Positions 9,043 through 20,207 are shown, counted from the stretch's first letter. The stretch is DNA of 64,000 nt from Adiantum capillus-veneris (GCA_014529385.2 CM043962.1:40278598-40342597); one strand, 5' to 3'. The notes: generated by a model not told the origin, from the letters alone. Made by a program: numbers and translations.

Positions 9043-11279
9043 TGTCGTGTAGCTCCGCTTCTATGATAAGAAAAAGAGCAGAGAAATGCAAGCTAAGATT
9101 CTTTGAAGCCTACTTGATTAATGGTCAGTGATGAGGGCTTGTTAACAGACCAAGTTTAATGATTAATGTATGCCAGATGCGGCTTAAAAGGGCCAACAAA
9201 TGCCTTAATGATGCCAAAAATGATTATGCTTAAAGTGGGCACAGATGGGAGTTTATGATCTAGAATTGTAGTGCTTGAAGTGCTCTACCGGCCTGTCTTT
9301 ATGGCTCGTCGATTGGAGCTACGGTGAAGAAGTTATGGCAGTTTAAAGTTCAAGTCGATTGCAGATCCGTACCGGATTGGGCAACTGCAGCAGCTGAGGT
9401 GACAAAAATGAAATGAATGCACGGGCCTGAAGTGCTCACTTTGTGGAGCGCGTCGATCTTTTTAGATCAGCAATCTGAGTCCCGGTCGCCAAGATATGGG
9501 CCGTTAAAGATTCACCGGGGGCCGGCTCCGTACCAGTCCGGTCCGCTCAATCAGTGTGCCATCTGGGAATTTTGCAGCCTCAGCAGGGTTTGTATACATT
9601 CTATGCAGTTTGAGAGGTCTACAGGGATTTATGACTCGTTACACAGAGTTCGGCTTGATCAGATAATAGGGCTTGAGGCCGATGACAATTTTCGGCATTA
9701 CTGAGCTAGGTAATCTTGGCATTATTCGAGATGCTGATATGGGCAGAAACATTTGCGATGTTATTGTCAGGGCTAATGAGAGCCTTGACGAGGATGGCCA
9801 GCGTGTATGCTTAATATGGTGCCGTTACGAAAGCAAAGAAAGTGCTTGAAGAGCTTTGTGTTCGGAATGTGACCACTTAAAATGCATTGACTGTGGGATT
9901 TTATCCCAAGGTGAGAGAATCCATGATGAGATTGTTGGATGGGGCTGCTTAAGAAAGTTGTTGAGCCTCGTGATGCTTTCTAAAGTCGATATGTATGCCA
10001 ATGGGGTTCCCTTTAAGGGTAAAAAACGAAGCCAAGGGCTAGGCCGCCCATTCATTAAAAGCCAAATGGCCGCCCATGGGGTGGCCACCCAAAAACAAAA
10101 CAAGGGTTTTAATGAGTGTGTAAACAAGAAAAAAATAAAAGCCTCATGGCGTGGAAGCAACAGGCAGCAAGGGCGCAGCGTGCAGGAGGAGATCCGAGCT
10201 CGTGCTGGCCAGCACAGTGATCGGATGAGCTCGGCAATGAAGGGAAATTTGTAGCTCTCGCCATGGCGCTCCGATTTGGCCCCGGCCTCACCAATTTTGG
10301 TGCTGGTCGGAAAATTCGCTGCCACGTCAGCACGAGGGGGTTTTTACGCCTCCCTTGCAACGACGGCGCCGTCGTTGCTAAGGGAGGGAGGGAATTATAA
10401 ATAGGAGGTTTTTTTTGCATGATAGGGTATTCGAGGCAAGTTGAACGATGAGAACTCCAAGCGAATCAACGAAGGGAAGGGGGGCTCTCTCTCGCTCTCG
10501 TCCTCAAGGCAAGCAAAGGAGAGACTCTCTCTCTCTCCCTCTCGAGCTTGAACAAGAAGCAAGCAATGCGAGAAACTTGTCAAAGCAAATCAAGCAAGAA
10601 GAGGAAGGAGCTTGAGGCTTTTTCCGAAGCAACCAAGGCGGGAAACTTAAGGTAATCAAAAGCAAGCTTAAAAAGGGCAAGCTTGGTCGAGGAAACAAGG
10701 CGGCAAGTTTGTCGAGGCATGCAAGCAAGGAAGATGGAGGTCGAAGCTTGAGAAGAATCTTGTCAAGGATTAAAGAAAGTAATCTTGAGAAGCACTCTTG
10801 GTCTTGAACCAAATCAAGATAAGAAATCAGGAGGAGGCAAAAGCAAGGTAAGAAGCAAGAGGAAAGCACGAGGTAGTGCAAAGCGCACAAAGCAGGAAGC
10901 TGCGGAATAACTAATATAGTTGAAGCTTGCTAAACCTAAGGGCAGTTGAAGCAGCTAAAGTTGCAGAAGATAACTTTCATGACCGTCATGAGCTAATGTT
11001 TGATCAATCATTCTATTAAGCTCGATGTCGTTAACAGCCCGGTTAATACTGTAAATCAGCAGCTTAAACTCCTGGTTAGCAGATGATCCAATTGACGGCG
11101 CTATTAACAGCCCGCCTTGGCTAAAGATTAAGTTGTACTCAAACATATTAATCGATTTAATTGATGATTACGGTGATTGGCAGAGCTGTCATTGTCTCTT
11201 GTTCTCTCTCTTTCACACCTCCCACAACCAGAGGCCCGACGCCTGCGCGGCTCACATTTCGAACACATATCCCCCGACA
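9043..11279 (+). repeat. 3' LTR (2237 bp)
   Basis: Aligns end to end with 3912-6171. It has a TATA box at 10396-10405, the palindrome at 10357-10378 and the same PPR fragment at about 9702-9990. Unlike the 5' copy it has an extra GAGGCAAGTTGAACGATGAG block near 10434 and lacks one CT-rich duplicate. Confidence 0.9.
9702..9998 (+). pseudogene. PPR-repeat gene fragment in the 3' LTR
   Basis: Homologous to 4569-4875, with the same GERIHDEIVG-type and MYANG blocks but with independent changes: the WNALT block is altered to a non-Trp codon and a GTC-AGGGCTAATG deletion is present. No reading frame survives. Confidence 0.65.
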
Positions 11280-11489
11280 ATGTGTCACACTACGTTTGAT
11301 CTCCTTATTGTTCTATATTATCAATAAGAAAGAAAGAGATTAGGGTTAGTGAGTAGTTAGTCTGTGATGGTATTGGCCTAATGGATTTTATCTCCAACAA
11401 CCTCCTAGTTAAAGGTAGTGTCAATAAGCAGAGAAAGGGGTAAGTAGAGTATGATGGCTGTATTTGATTCCCCAAGTCATGATAGTATA
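11280..11489. other. Flank between LARD and Copia relic
   Basis: No gene. This stretch probably holds the 3' untranslated end of the minus-strand Copia relic and its decayed LTR, but I cannot set an LTR boundary. Confidence 0.3.
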
Positions 11490-11814
11490 AAAAACATTAG
11501 GAGATAAACCCTTTGTGATAAGGTCAACATGATTGTTATGCGTGTGCACCTTGACAACCTAGATGCACTAATCCTCAAGAATATCTCAAATGAAATGATA
11601 CTTGATCTCAACGTTCTTTGTCTTTGGATGAAACAAATGATTTTGTGCTAGTTGAATAGCACTTTGCCTATCACAATGCAATATTAAAATCTTAGCAAAT
11701 TAACACACAAATCTCCCACTAGATGAGCAATCCAAATAGTTTTTTTGCAAGTTTCATAGGTGACCATATTCTATCTCAATGTTTAATTGAGCAATGCAAT
11801 CCCCAGTAAATGGG
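11490..11814 (-). pseudogene. 3' part of a Copia RNase H domain
   Basis: Minus-strand translation gives the end of the Ty1/Copia RNase H domain. Visible blocks are a TxEAEY-like block (IEIEYG), WIAHLVGDLC in a shifted frame, CDRQSAIQLAQNHLFHPKTK (family CDNxSAIxLAxNPVFHxRTKHIE), IKYHFI, and VDLITKGLS (family ADxLTKxL). Several stops and frame changes show it is dead. It stops exactly at the LTR boundary (11815-11819 is the target duplication) and is collinear with the 5' part of a Copia element found at 53609-56712. Confidence 0.75.
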
Positions 11815-11819
11815 AAAAT

Positions 11820-12056
11820 TGTGCACATCTATCACACGTGTCAAAGCAAGGAACTTGCCGTACACTATGTGCGAGCCACAAATGGTTGCAAGCACACAAC
11901 CAGATTAATCTAGCAAGCTCAAGAGAGCAAGGGTGTGTCACTCACTGCCCTACGCTCACCTTCGTGGAGGATTCCTCACCGCCAAGAAGAGGGAGTTACC
12001 ACCATTCCACGCTCAACCGCCTCGCCGCCGGCGTGCCGTCGCAATGCTCAATCAAT

Positions 12057-12090
<34 letters not shown>

Positions 12091-12361
12091 CATACACACA
12101 CACACACAAGGAGATGAAGAAGAAGATGGAGATGGAGCAAGAGCACTCTTCAATTGCACAAATGAGAGAATAAGTGATTTTTAGGTTTAGGTGATTTTTA
12201 TATGAGCTCACCCATTCACACTTGGGCACCCATGCTTAGCCAACTAACCCTTGAATGTTCCAGTTAGAGTGCGCCTCTCATCGGCGATCACTCTTACCCT
12301 TTTCTTATTGGATCGACAAGCCCGTCCCATGACTACTAGAAGTGGACGCTGGTGGTTAACC
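11820..12361 (-). repeat. LTR copy (3' LTR of the outer element)
   Basis: Plus-strand ends are TGTGCAC and GGTTAACC. It aligns to 53075-53603 across the GTGTCAAAG, CTTGCCGTACACT, CTCATCGGCGATCACTCTTA and ACTACTAGAAGTGGACG blocks, and contains a CT microsatellite at 12058-12089. Small frames in it (11787-12173 region) are by-products. Confidence 0.85.
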
Positions 12362-13470
12362 TGCACCCCTTCCTGATGTAGATTTCACCCTTGGAATATG
12401 ACAATGCATCATCGGGATCCACAATAGAAGTACCTATAGCATAAGAAAAACAACATTGTGAAAGCTCAAAGGCAGTATGTGCAGGCGTGCAATAAGTGAG
12501 ATGCATACATGATATTCTAGTAAATGCAAAAAAAATCATGAATTGTAACATTGCCAACTAGAACAAGCGTAGTACCTGAATAAAATGCAATTGAGTTAAG
12601 GTCTATTAGGTTGACTCTAAGAGAAGTACACAAGAGCTAGGGCTAAAGTAAGTAAATTGACCAACGTTAATTAAAAAATGTCGACTAAAGAGTAGTTAAC
12701 CCTAGGAATGCTCATCGTGGTCTAAAGACTAGTGATCTTGTCACTTATACCACTTAAGTGTGATCAACATAAACTACAAGGAAGTTTGTGCTATTTGATT
12801 TCTTTTTTTTTTCTTTTTTTTCTTATTTTTATCATAGTTGTTATAAGTAGCTGGGGGACTCGAGGTCTCAAATACCAGCTTGAGCATAAACTAGCCGAGA
12901 GACTTGAGGTCTCAAATAATAGCTTAACACATGGACTTTCACAACACAAGTCACACTTAGGTGGAATAAACTAGAGAGAACTATATCCTCATAGCCTAAA
13001 ACATTACTAAAGTTACTACAATTAATAGACTATTTAGGAATTAAAGTCAACAATTAAGTGGCTTAGTTTAGCCTAAGGTCCTGATACCTTCTTAAAGCCA
13101 ACTAATAGACCAAACTCAAAGAGAAGAACAAGGTACTAGAAGTTTGAAAAAATTATAGCATCTAAACTGACAATGTCACAACTTCATAAATTTTATGCAT
13201 TGTTAGAAACTCAAATGACAAGATGCAAACATGTAATTGTGGAAAGCATAGATAAAAGAAAGTAGTACACCCGATATAATGGACAATATCCGTTGTGACA
13301 TTTAAACATCCATTCTCTTTGTCCTTCAAAGGCATCCTTATGTCATAACTAACTACACGCCGAACATCCACCTTCTAGAGGCACATCAATGGGAAAAAAG
13401 AACTTTACTAATCACTAAACTCTAAAACAGAAACACTCATATTGTACTAATCCTACCTACCCTCCATCAC
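12362..13470. other. No gene seen
   Basis: AT-rich sequence. It holds a polypurine-like tract on the minus strand at about 12362-12376. Near 12850-12925 there is a diverged duplication built on GAGGTCTCAAATA and AGCTT. No supportable coding region. Confidence 0.5.
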
Positions 13471-13875
13471 TCAAGTGATGAAGATCAAAGTAAGTGGAGG
13501 CTGGAGAAAGTCGGTAGGTAGCTCTAAGGATAAACCGCCATCCTCATCATCAAGGTATGTGTAATCCTTTTTGGTAAGGCCGTGTGTCTTGTCTGTCCAA
13601 TCACCATTATCATCCTCATCCTCTTTTGTGTATAATAGTATTAGGAATGTCACGAGGCGTGCATACTCAGCCTGGGAAAAAGGGTAAACTTCCTGGATAG
13701 AATAGGGATCCGTCGTAGTCAGGAGGCAGACCAACCAATCTAACTCCTCAACATTTCTATCACAAGTGAGTGTTTCAATTGAATCCCATTCAGAGGAAAT
13801 ATGAGGATAACATAAATGCATTACTTGGGACAGGTAAAAAGAACATCTGTAAGAATCAGCCATACCTGTGAACAC
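13471..13875 (-). CDS. Hypothetical protein, 134 codons
   Basis: An uninterrupted minus-strand frame with mixed, protein-like composition. An aromatic and Cys-rich N-terminal half (YRCSFYLSQVMHLCYPH) is followed by an acidic linker (KEDEDDNGDWTD) and LDDEDGGLSLELP. I do not recognise the family. Splice-like AG and GT dinucleotides at both ends leave open that it is one exon of a larger gene. The surrounding 12.4-14.8 kb contains nothing else that codes convincingly. Confidence 0.3.
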   Translation of the reverse strand: MFTGMADSYRCSFYLSQVMHLCYPHISSEWDSIETLTCDRNVEELDWLVCLLTTTDPYSIQEVYPFSQAEYARLVTFLILLYTKEDEDDNGDWTDKTHGLTKKDYTYLDDEDGGLSLELPTDFLQPPLTLIFIT

Positions 13876-14823
13876 AAATAGAGGATGGTTAGGTGTTTGA
13901 TGACATAGGTTTTTGTTTCAGTGTACCTGATGTGACATGTGTAGATCTGGGTCAATGATTTTGACTAGTATTGTGTACACTCGTTTACTAATTGCTCTTG
14001 CTCTTTACTTGTTTTTTTGTTTAGTTTTGTTTTAAACTAGGGTGGTTAGTTACTATATATCCATATATATATACAATCCCTAAAATCGAAAAGCTCAAGG
14101 GTCAGGGAAAGAAGGGTAAGAGGGAAATAATTCAATAGGTTGACGTGAATGAAGACTCCCCCCTTCCTTGGGTAGATCATACTTTAAAAGGATGCCATCA
14201 CCTTTTGGAACCAATTATTCCAATTGGTAACAGGTGAGGAATTTAGCCAATAGTTCTCTATTACCTTGGGTGCCCCATCGAGTTGCAAGGGTGGTAAGGT
14301 ACTCTCCCATGAACGAACTTGAAGTAGTGCATCAGGTAATAATTGAACAATGGGAAGTGTCGAATCTTTTGTAGCTTCATGGAGGATGCCTATGGTAGGT
14401 GGAGGTTGTGTAGAAGCTTTTACCTCTATGGATGCTTTACATGAGGAGCTAGAAGCTTCATGGAACTCCCCCTTTCCTGAGCTAAGCCTAATAGATTGGT
14501 TTTGCCTTGGAACCCATTAGGAAATTTTGGAGGTCATTTGGAGGGCCTTATTGAAGAGAGAGAAAAGAAGGCACAGCCAATGAGCAGCAACCTTACATAA
14601 CTTAGAAATACATGGAAAGCATAACAAAAATGAATTAAAACATTGAGTTTTGTCCCATTTTCGTAAGGTAACTTCTTTGTGTTACAAAGTAGGGCCCACT
14701 GCTGGTAGCCATCAAGTTCATGACAACTAACTACTGATTGATAGCTAGCTCTCTCCCTTCATTAAAAGATATCCACTACCTTTATGAAAGGCTTTCAAAC
14801 CTCATTCTCCCTCCATTTTACCT
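13876..14823. other. No gene recognised
   Basis: AT-rich, including short ATATATCC runs near 14055. No frame has a recognisable motif. Confidence 0.4.
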
Positions 14824-16060
14824 ATGGCTTCATTTTCTACCCGCCCAAGAAGTTCTAAAGGTTGCTCTACACTGTCCCCAACCAGCATCACCATTAGTGT
14901 CCCAAGAAGACCATGTAGTAGCATAAGCACTATCTCAATCTCAAACTCTCTCACTATAGATAATAGGTGGCAAGAGCAGAGGATAAGCAAAGGTTCTTGG
15001 GTTCTTATGCAGCCAAGAAGGAGGAAAAACTCAAAAGAAACAAACATATTTCGTTTTGCATGGAAAGCAAGAGTTCTAGATTTCAAAGTCGAGGTCGGTA
15101 AGAAGACTATGAAAGAAGTCTTTGTTCAACATTTTTTCACTCACTCTGATGTGATTGCTAATGGCGGTGATGTCTCCATGGTGCATAATCCACGGTGCAA
15201 CTGTAAGCTAATTATTTAGCACTCCTCTATAAATGTTATCTTAATTTTCAAATGAGAATCTGTTTTTTTCTTCTCTTATCACAGGTATATAATTAGGTTA
15301 TACAGATGTTTGTATTTATTTCTATTCTATTACATTCACAAATGTTTATCCTTCGTCATATGAGGAATGGGAGCCACTGGAGTACATTATAGGTCTCATC
15401 TCTGTGACCCATGCTCATATTGGAGTCTTGCAATATGCTGGCAGAACTAGAAAAAGCCTGGTAGACGAGAGTATTTTCTTCTATGACCAATTCTACCAAC
15501 TCAATCAAAGGAATTAGAGAGGAGTGTTGGTGAAGGTTCCACTATCAACCAACTGGAACTCCGTGGATTGGCCCGTTCCTGACACAACAATGAGTGAGGC
15601 ATTGAGGAGCAGGCTCTATAGGGATGTTCAGAGGTCTCTCTGAAACTCTGTACCCACTAAATTGGTGAAACTTGCAAATTTTTTTCATATTGGTCTCTTT
15701 GTTGAGTTATTTCATACCTGCAAAGTACATGTTGCTAAAACAATGCTACTCTGCAAATCATTTGATTCCCTCTTGTGTGATAAGCTTCTTGATCGATGGT
15801 GGTATGTGAAAGAAATAGATGGCATATGTTGCAATATTTCTCTTGACACTTTCATTTTCAAGTATATGCTTGCGACACAGACATTAATAATCTCCTTTTG
15901 GTACAAGCATTCTCACATTGTTGAAGGTTTCTATGTGCCTATGGATCAAGAGGCAGCAAGTTTGGCAAACAATGTTGTCATAGACGTGGAAGTGGTGGAC
16001 AAAGACCTAAATCTTAATTACAACAAGGCAGTAATGCAATCTTTTGCAACTTTGACATGA
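14824..16060 (+). pseudogene. Two-exon gene of unknown family with two stops
   Basis: Exon 1 (14824 to about 15210) begins MASFSTRPRSSKG and ends NPRCN before a GTAAGC donor. An acceptor (TTATACAG) at 15305 joins it in frame to exon 2 (15306-16060). Exon 2 reads on as a compositionally normal protein: SSYEEWEPLEYIIGLIS, VTHAHIGVLQYAGRTRKSL, TNWNSVDWPVPDTTMSEAL, then a Cys- and Phe-rich C-terminus ending ...SFATLT. TAG near 15514 and TGA near 15642 interrupt it. About 380 codons in all. No domain is recognised. It lies tail-to-tail with the H3-like/phosphatase gene and may belong to the same mobile unit. Confidence 0.45.
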
Positions 16061-16268
16061 CATAGTGGAGGAGACTACCGACATTGACTCCGTAAACTTT
16101 TCTTTCTTGCTGGACGGACGAAGAGTAATGCAACGAAGGGAGAAGCATTTTTTCTATGGAGATCTCTCTGGCCGTATTCAAATTGTGCCCATGTAATCAT
16201 CCCTGAATGGCTTCAATGAAATGTAACATTTTTGACTAGTTTAATCTTAATATCAAGTGTTTGCTCAA

Positions 16269-16270
<2 letters not shown>

Positions 16271-16312
<42 letters not shown>
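16271..16312. repeat. (CT)21 microsatellite
   Basis: Pure CT run between the convergent 3' ends of the 14824-16060 and 16351-19106 genes. Confidence 0.95.
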
Positions 16313-16313
<1 letters not shown>

Positions 16314-16350
16314 AGTATTCAAAACACATAGACAGATAGACAATATCAAT

Positions 16351-16917
16351 TTAAGGTATAATCAATGAATTACTAAGTACTTTTGTAAGTACAAATTCCG
16401 ATGTGCTCAATGGGCTTAAGTACATTGCTTGCAAGTATGGGACCAAAATGTCCTCTAAGTAAAAATCGTGAAGATGCCCTTCAAATGAAGGTGGGGATTT
16501 AGTAGTGCCGGAGGGATTAAGTAAACCCTTATGTGGTGTGTCATCAATCAACAAAGTGTTGAAAGCATCATAAGGTACATTGATCTGCTCAAAACGCTTG
16601 TAGAAAAGTGATACTTTAGCTTTAGTTGGGCGGAAATGTCCCGCAGTGGTATTACAATTTCTTTGACTATACAGAAAATAAAAAGCCAATCTCTGAATTT
16701 CAGCCAAATTACAAACTATGGAAACAAGGGGATTCAGGTTAAGGGCCTGCATTGAAGACCAGATAGCAACCCTTAACCTTGGAATCAAAAAATTCAAAAA
16801 TTCCTTTGTGCCTGGTTGAATTAATACTCTGACATTTCCCAAGCGGAAACTACGTAAATTGGAGAACTTTGTATGTACACTGTACGGCTATCCATTGAGA
16901 TCCAAGATAATCAGTCT
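16351..16917 (-). pseudogene. Exon 5: FCP1/NIF-type HAD phosphatase domain
   Basis: After a TGCAG acceptor the exon opens RLIILDLNG. This is the HAD motif I form seen in plant FCP1-like proteins (DLNG rather than DxDxT), followed by an in-frame TAG. Then come VRVLIQPGTKEFLNFLIPR (NIF block RPGxxEFL), VAIWSSM (motif II type), FYKRFEQINVPYDAFNTLLIDDTPHK (motif III and the IDD-P block) and DFYLEDILVPYLQAM (D-x-x-L-x-x-L-x-x-L). In the family these domains remove phosphate from RNA polymerase II CTD or related substrates. Replacement of the second motif I Asp by Asn, plus the TAG, argues against activity of this copy. Confidence 0.75.
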
Positions 16918-19106
16918 CTGCAATCATTGTGTGCATACATATAAGTAGTTAGAGAAAAAAAAGAATTTATTATTTAAGTACAATGGATATTACCGGAACA
17001 ACCATATCTACTTGAAGCAAGAGTCCATACTGGTCATTTCTAATGTTGACATTTTGTTGTTGAGTGTCGATATTTCCTTGTGTATTGCCAAGGGTATCCA
17101 CCTCTTGTGCTTGTGCAGTACATGAATCTTGTGTTTTCATGGCCGAATGGTTAACTTGTTCTATTGTCTGTTCCTGGCCTTGATTTGCAATATTGGCCTC
17201 CTCCTCTACATTGGCCTCCTCCCCTGGCACTCCCTTATCCTCCTCTGCTTGGCCTAGAACTTCTGTTGCATTCTTCCTCTCTAAGGAGCATTTTACATCT
17301 ATATTTTCAGGGGCTTGGTCTACTTCACATTGCTCAACCCCAACTTCGGATTCAGCCGCTCCAATTGCAAAGCTTACCGGTGTCTTTTCCTCTAATATGG
17401 GGTCAGTTTGAGGAATTTGGTTTAGGGTGTTGGAAACTAGCCTGACTGCCTCTTCACCGATCATTGTTAAAGCTATAATATGGTCGTCGACAAAACTGTC
17501 TTTTGCACTAAAATTCTGGGGGTTGAAAGAGATAGTAGATGTTGAATCATTGAAGCGCAGTACCTTTGTAAATATTCCAATGTATAATTTTCCACAGCAT
17601 TCTGCAAAATTAGGTTAACTTGTGGTCAATACTTTAATTAATAATAGCACTAATGTTGGTGCATACCATAACAAGGAAATACCTTTGACATAAATGGATG
17701 AAAAGCAAAAAAACTCTGGAGTATATAATCTACATGGAGAAGACATCTCCAACCACAGGAAATTGGATCTGTCTAATTAGGGACTTTGACAACTTTAAAG
17801 GTGGACTTGTACAGTTCATGATTTCCACAGAGTTTTCCATAGACATGAAGTAATATTTTTATACATCTGTAAATAGTGAAGGTTATTTATTATTAACAAT
17901 ATTCAGGTCATCAACCATACCCCAAATAAACACTAAAGGTTTTATCAACACTTACACTCTTATCTTTGAATGTGTTGCTTGTATGGAGTTGATAGTCCAT
18001 ACCACTTGTTTGTCCAATTCTATGCATACAAGGCTCTAATGATTTACTGATTCGTATGGCAACACCAATGTTGTCACCTGGAGCATGGGACAGTGGACAA
18101 ACCATATCTCCAATGTGCCATGAGGGTTGTTCTTTATTCGGAGTGGCACAGACATTTGTGGATCTAAAATATAAATTTCATTTTGGGTTTCTTGAGGGAG
18201 CTGGCTCTTTATTAAGCTACAATCACAAACAAGGATTTAATTAGAGGCCAAGTACCAACAAAGAAAGATCTTAAAGGTAGAGATGAGCACTTACTTTAGG
18301 CATACATAAACAATAGAGTTGGTAATTTGTGCATTTGGATCTTTCAATATCCCAATATCAACATAGTCAAGTGCTAATTGCCTACTGCCATCAACAAGGG
18401 GAATGCTTGCTAACAGTCCCTCTGTCATGGAGTGTAAAACATCATTGTTTCTTTCATTTAGCTCTGTGGTAACTTGCCCATAATTTCTCCTCTGGGCCTC
18501 TTCATCAGCAGCAGCAAACTGTATACTCTTTAACTTCTCTGCTTCAGAGTGAAGTCTCTCTTCTTGCTCAGCTCTAGCTCTTGTGTTCACCTCATGAGTA
18601 ACCTCATGAATCTTAACCCCTTGAACTTGGCGGCCTAGTGATATTAGCAGTATATCTTTTATTTTGGGATCAATAAACTCATTAGGGATAAGGAGCTTAT
18701 CGTATCTCCAACGCACTCTCTTAAGAGTCTCACTGTCCTTGTCCATTATTGTCACACGGTGAGCATGAGCAGCAACAATGGTAATATCATTAAAATACTC
18801 CAAAAGAAAATATTTTGCTGCTTCAACTTTCTTCCACCTCATTGTACCAGCACATGCTTCCTCATAGATTTGTCTCACTACTCTTTGAAAAGGAAGTTTA
18901 GGGACACAAAGCTCAATACATTTCTGAGCTTTCCTGATCTCCCTAAATAAACCCATGTTTCTTTGAATATTCTTCATTCTTTGGCCCTTAAATATCTTCA
19001 TTGGTTTACCTGAAGTTTTCTTCTTACTAGCAGACCTTCCACATGCTTTCTTTGCAAGCCCTGGTCCTTTCCCTGCCTTCCTTGTTGTTGCCTTGGTTCT
19101 TGCCAT
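16351..19106 (-). CDS. Histone H3-like domain fused to an FCP1/NIF-type phosphatase domain
   Basis: Five minus-strand exons can be modelled. Exon 1 is 19106-18295 (H3-like domain plus a Glu/Arg-rich helical extension). Exon 2 is 18163-17956, exon 3 about 17866-17667, exon 4 is 17601-16994 and exon 5 is 16917-16351 (HAD phosphatase). Exon 1 ends in phase 2 at GTAAGT, which fits the exon 2 acceptor after TTTTAG. Exons 3 to 4 join in phase 1 and 4 to 5 in phase 0. The start at 19106 is chosen because it gives the histone-type MARTK N-terminus; upstream codons come from a GA run. Lesions are TAG in exon 3 (17773-17775), an unresolved frame at the exon 3 start and TAG in exon 5 (16888-16890). The copy is probably a pseudogene, or needs different splicing. 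That one transcript joins both domains is inference from phase and collinearity. Confidence 0.55.
16994..17601 (-). CDS. Exon 4: acidic linker of the H3/phosphatase gene
   Basis: About 202 codons open throughout. The start reads CCGKLYIGIFTKVLRF, then a long Glu/Gln/Asn-rich low-complexity stretch (for example EEANVEEEANIANQGQEQ). It ends DMVVP at a GTAATA donor whose phase continues directly into motif I of the phosphatase exon. It is likely a disordered linker. Confidence 0.5.
18295..19106 (-). CDS. Exon 1: divergent histone H3 domain with C-terminal extension
   Basis: Starting at 19106, the first ~135 residues align to histone H3. The N-terminus MARTKATTRKAGKG keeps R2, T3, K4, R8 and K9, while S10 is Ala. 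The fold core shows LFREIRKAQKCIEL (H3: ALREIRKYQKSTEL), LPFQRVVRQI (H3: LPFQRLVREI) and AHAHRVTIMDKD (H3: AIHAKRVTIMPKD). The region between tail and core is much altered and Lys-rich. After the fold comes about 135 residues unknown in H3: a charged helix (RARAEQEERLHSEAEKLKS) and a hydrophobic tail before a GTAAGT donor. This exon has no stop. It could be a transposon- or virus-type histone mimic or a fast-evolving variant. The H3 assignment is firm; its function is not known. Confidence 0.82.
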
Positions 19107-19161
19107 TACACTAAAAGAGAAAAATGTAGAGGATCTCTCTCTCTCTCTCTCCCTTTTTCTG

Positions 19162-19222
19162 GGATCACAGCGCGTGGGCACAGATTTGACATGGGCTAAT
19201 AGCCTACTGCGCATCGTGATCC
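19162..19222. promoter_or_regulatory. 61-bp inverted-repeat module 1
   Basis: Begins GGATCACAGCGCG and ends GCGCATCGTGATCC, 56 bp upstream of the H3-like start codon. It is one of five modules of identical length and ends but different cores. Confidence 0.7.
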
Positions 19223-19316
19223 ACAAGGGAAAGGAGGAAAATTAGAAACTTACTTCAAGCCTTTTAGGCAACAAGCCCCAATTTTAATGATTATTAAATT
19301 GAGTCTCTCTCTCTCC

Positions 19317-19425
<109 letters not shown>

Positions 19426-19426
19426 C

Positions 19427-19487
19427 GGATCACGGCGCACAGACACAAAAGAAAGCAAAGAGAACACTCTACCACGCTCCATGATCC
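19427..19487. promoter_or_regulatory. 61-bp inverted-repeat module 2
   Basis: Begins GGATCACGGCGCAC and ends CACGCTCCATGATCC. Same span as the other four, with a more diverged right arm. Confidence 0.6.
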
Positions 19488-19631
19488 ATTTTATGACATC
19501 GCTCTCTTTGTCTTTCTCTATCTTTGTCTCTTCTTCTTTCAAACCAAGCAAAGTTTCAAAAATACTATCTCTCACACTCTCTCCATCGATCTCTCTCTGT
19601 CTTTAGCTTCCAAACCTAACAGACTATCGTC

Positions 19632-19633
<2 letters not shown>

Positions 19634-19675
<42 letters not shown>
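19634..19675. repeat. (CT)21 microsatellite
   Basis: Pure CT run in the intergenic space between the divergent H3-like and 20889-21668 genes. The rest of 19488-20100 is CT-rich with no gene. Confidence 0.95.
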
Positions 19676-19677
<2 letters not shown>

Positions 19678-20152
19678 ATCTCTTTTTGACTCTTCATCTA
19701 TAAAAATCACTATGGAAATACCTCTCTATGTGGAATTCAAATAAAAGAAAACGCGTGTAGGAGTCTTGCGTCTTGGTTGCAAAGGATACCTTGGCCGTAG
19801 GTGTCTGTTTGTCTCTCTCTAACTCTCACAGAGGTCATTTTTTTCGTTAGCTATCTCCCTCTCCTTCTCGTAGAGGTCGTCTATGCAGGATTTTTCTCTC
19901 TCTCCCTCTCTCTCTTTGTATTTCACTCTATATATATCTCTCTCTCTCACTCTCTCTCTCTTATCATGAAATCAAGTGTGCATTTGTTACTATAAATATA
20001 CACATATTTTTGGATTGTTAAAAATCACTTTTTTGGTCGTACCGCCCATTATGCATGTCCTTGTAACACGCGTTCAATATATGCATCTCGCATCGTTAGA
20101 AACGCCAATGGTAATATCTATTATTGCATGAAAAGGGGAGAGGAGAGAGAGA

Positions 20153-20158
<6 letters not shown>

Positions 20159-20207
<49 letters not shown>
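20159..20207. repeat. (GA)24 microsatellite
   Basis: GA run of opposite strand bias to the neighbouring CT tracts, so the intergenic region can form CT/GA hairpins. Confidence 0.95.

Larger units (their letters stand above)
3912..11279 (+). mobile_element. Non-autonomous LTR retrotransposon with 2.25-kb LTRs
   Basis: Two long direct repeats (3912-6171 and 9043-11279), both starting TGTCGTG and ending CCGACA, enclose a 2.87-kb interior. Right after the left LTR comes a TGGTGAACCCGAC primer-binding-site candidate. Right before the right LTR is a purine tract (AGAGGGGGTGGA). No protease, RT, RNase H or integrase is present, only broken frames for one acidic protein. This is the layout of a large retrotransposon derivative mobilised in trans. 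Flanking 5-mers (TACAT and ATGTG) do not match, so a target duplication is lost or the ends come from recombination. The LTRs carry a PPR-gene fragment. Confidence 0.85.

Noticed and set aside
3907-11284. A 5-bp target duplication for the LARD
   Set aside because: TACAT before and ATGTG after do not match; no shift of the LTR boundary by a few bases gives a convincing duplication.
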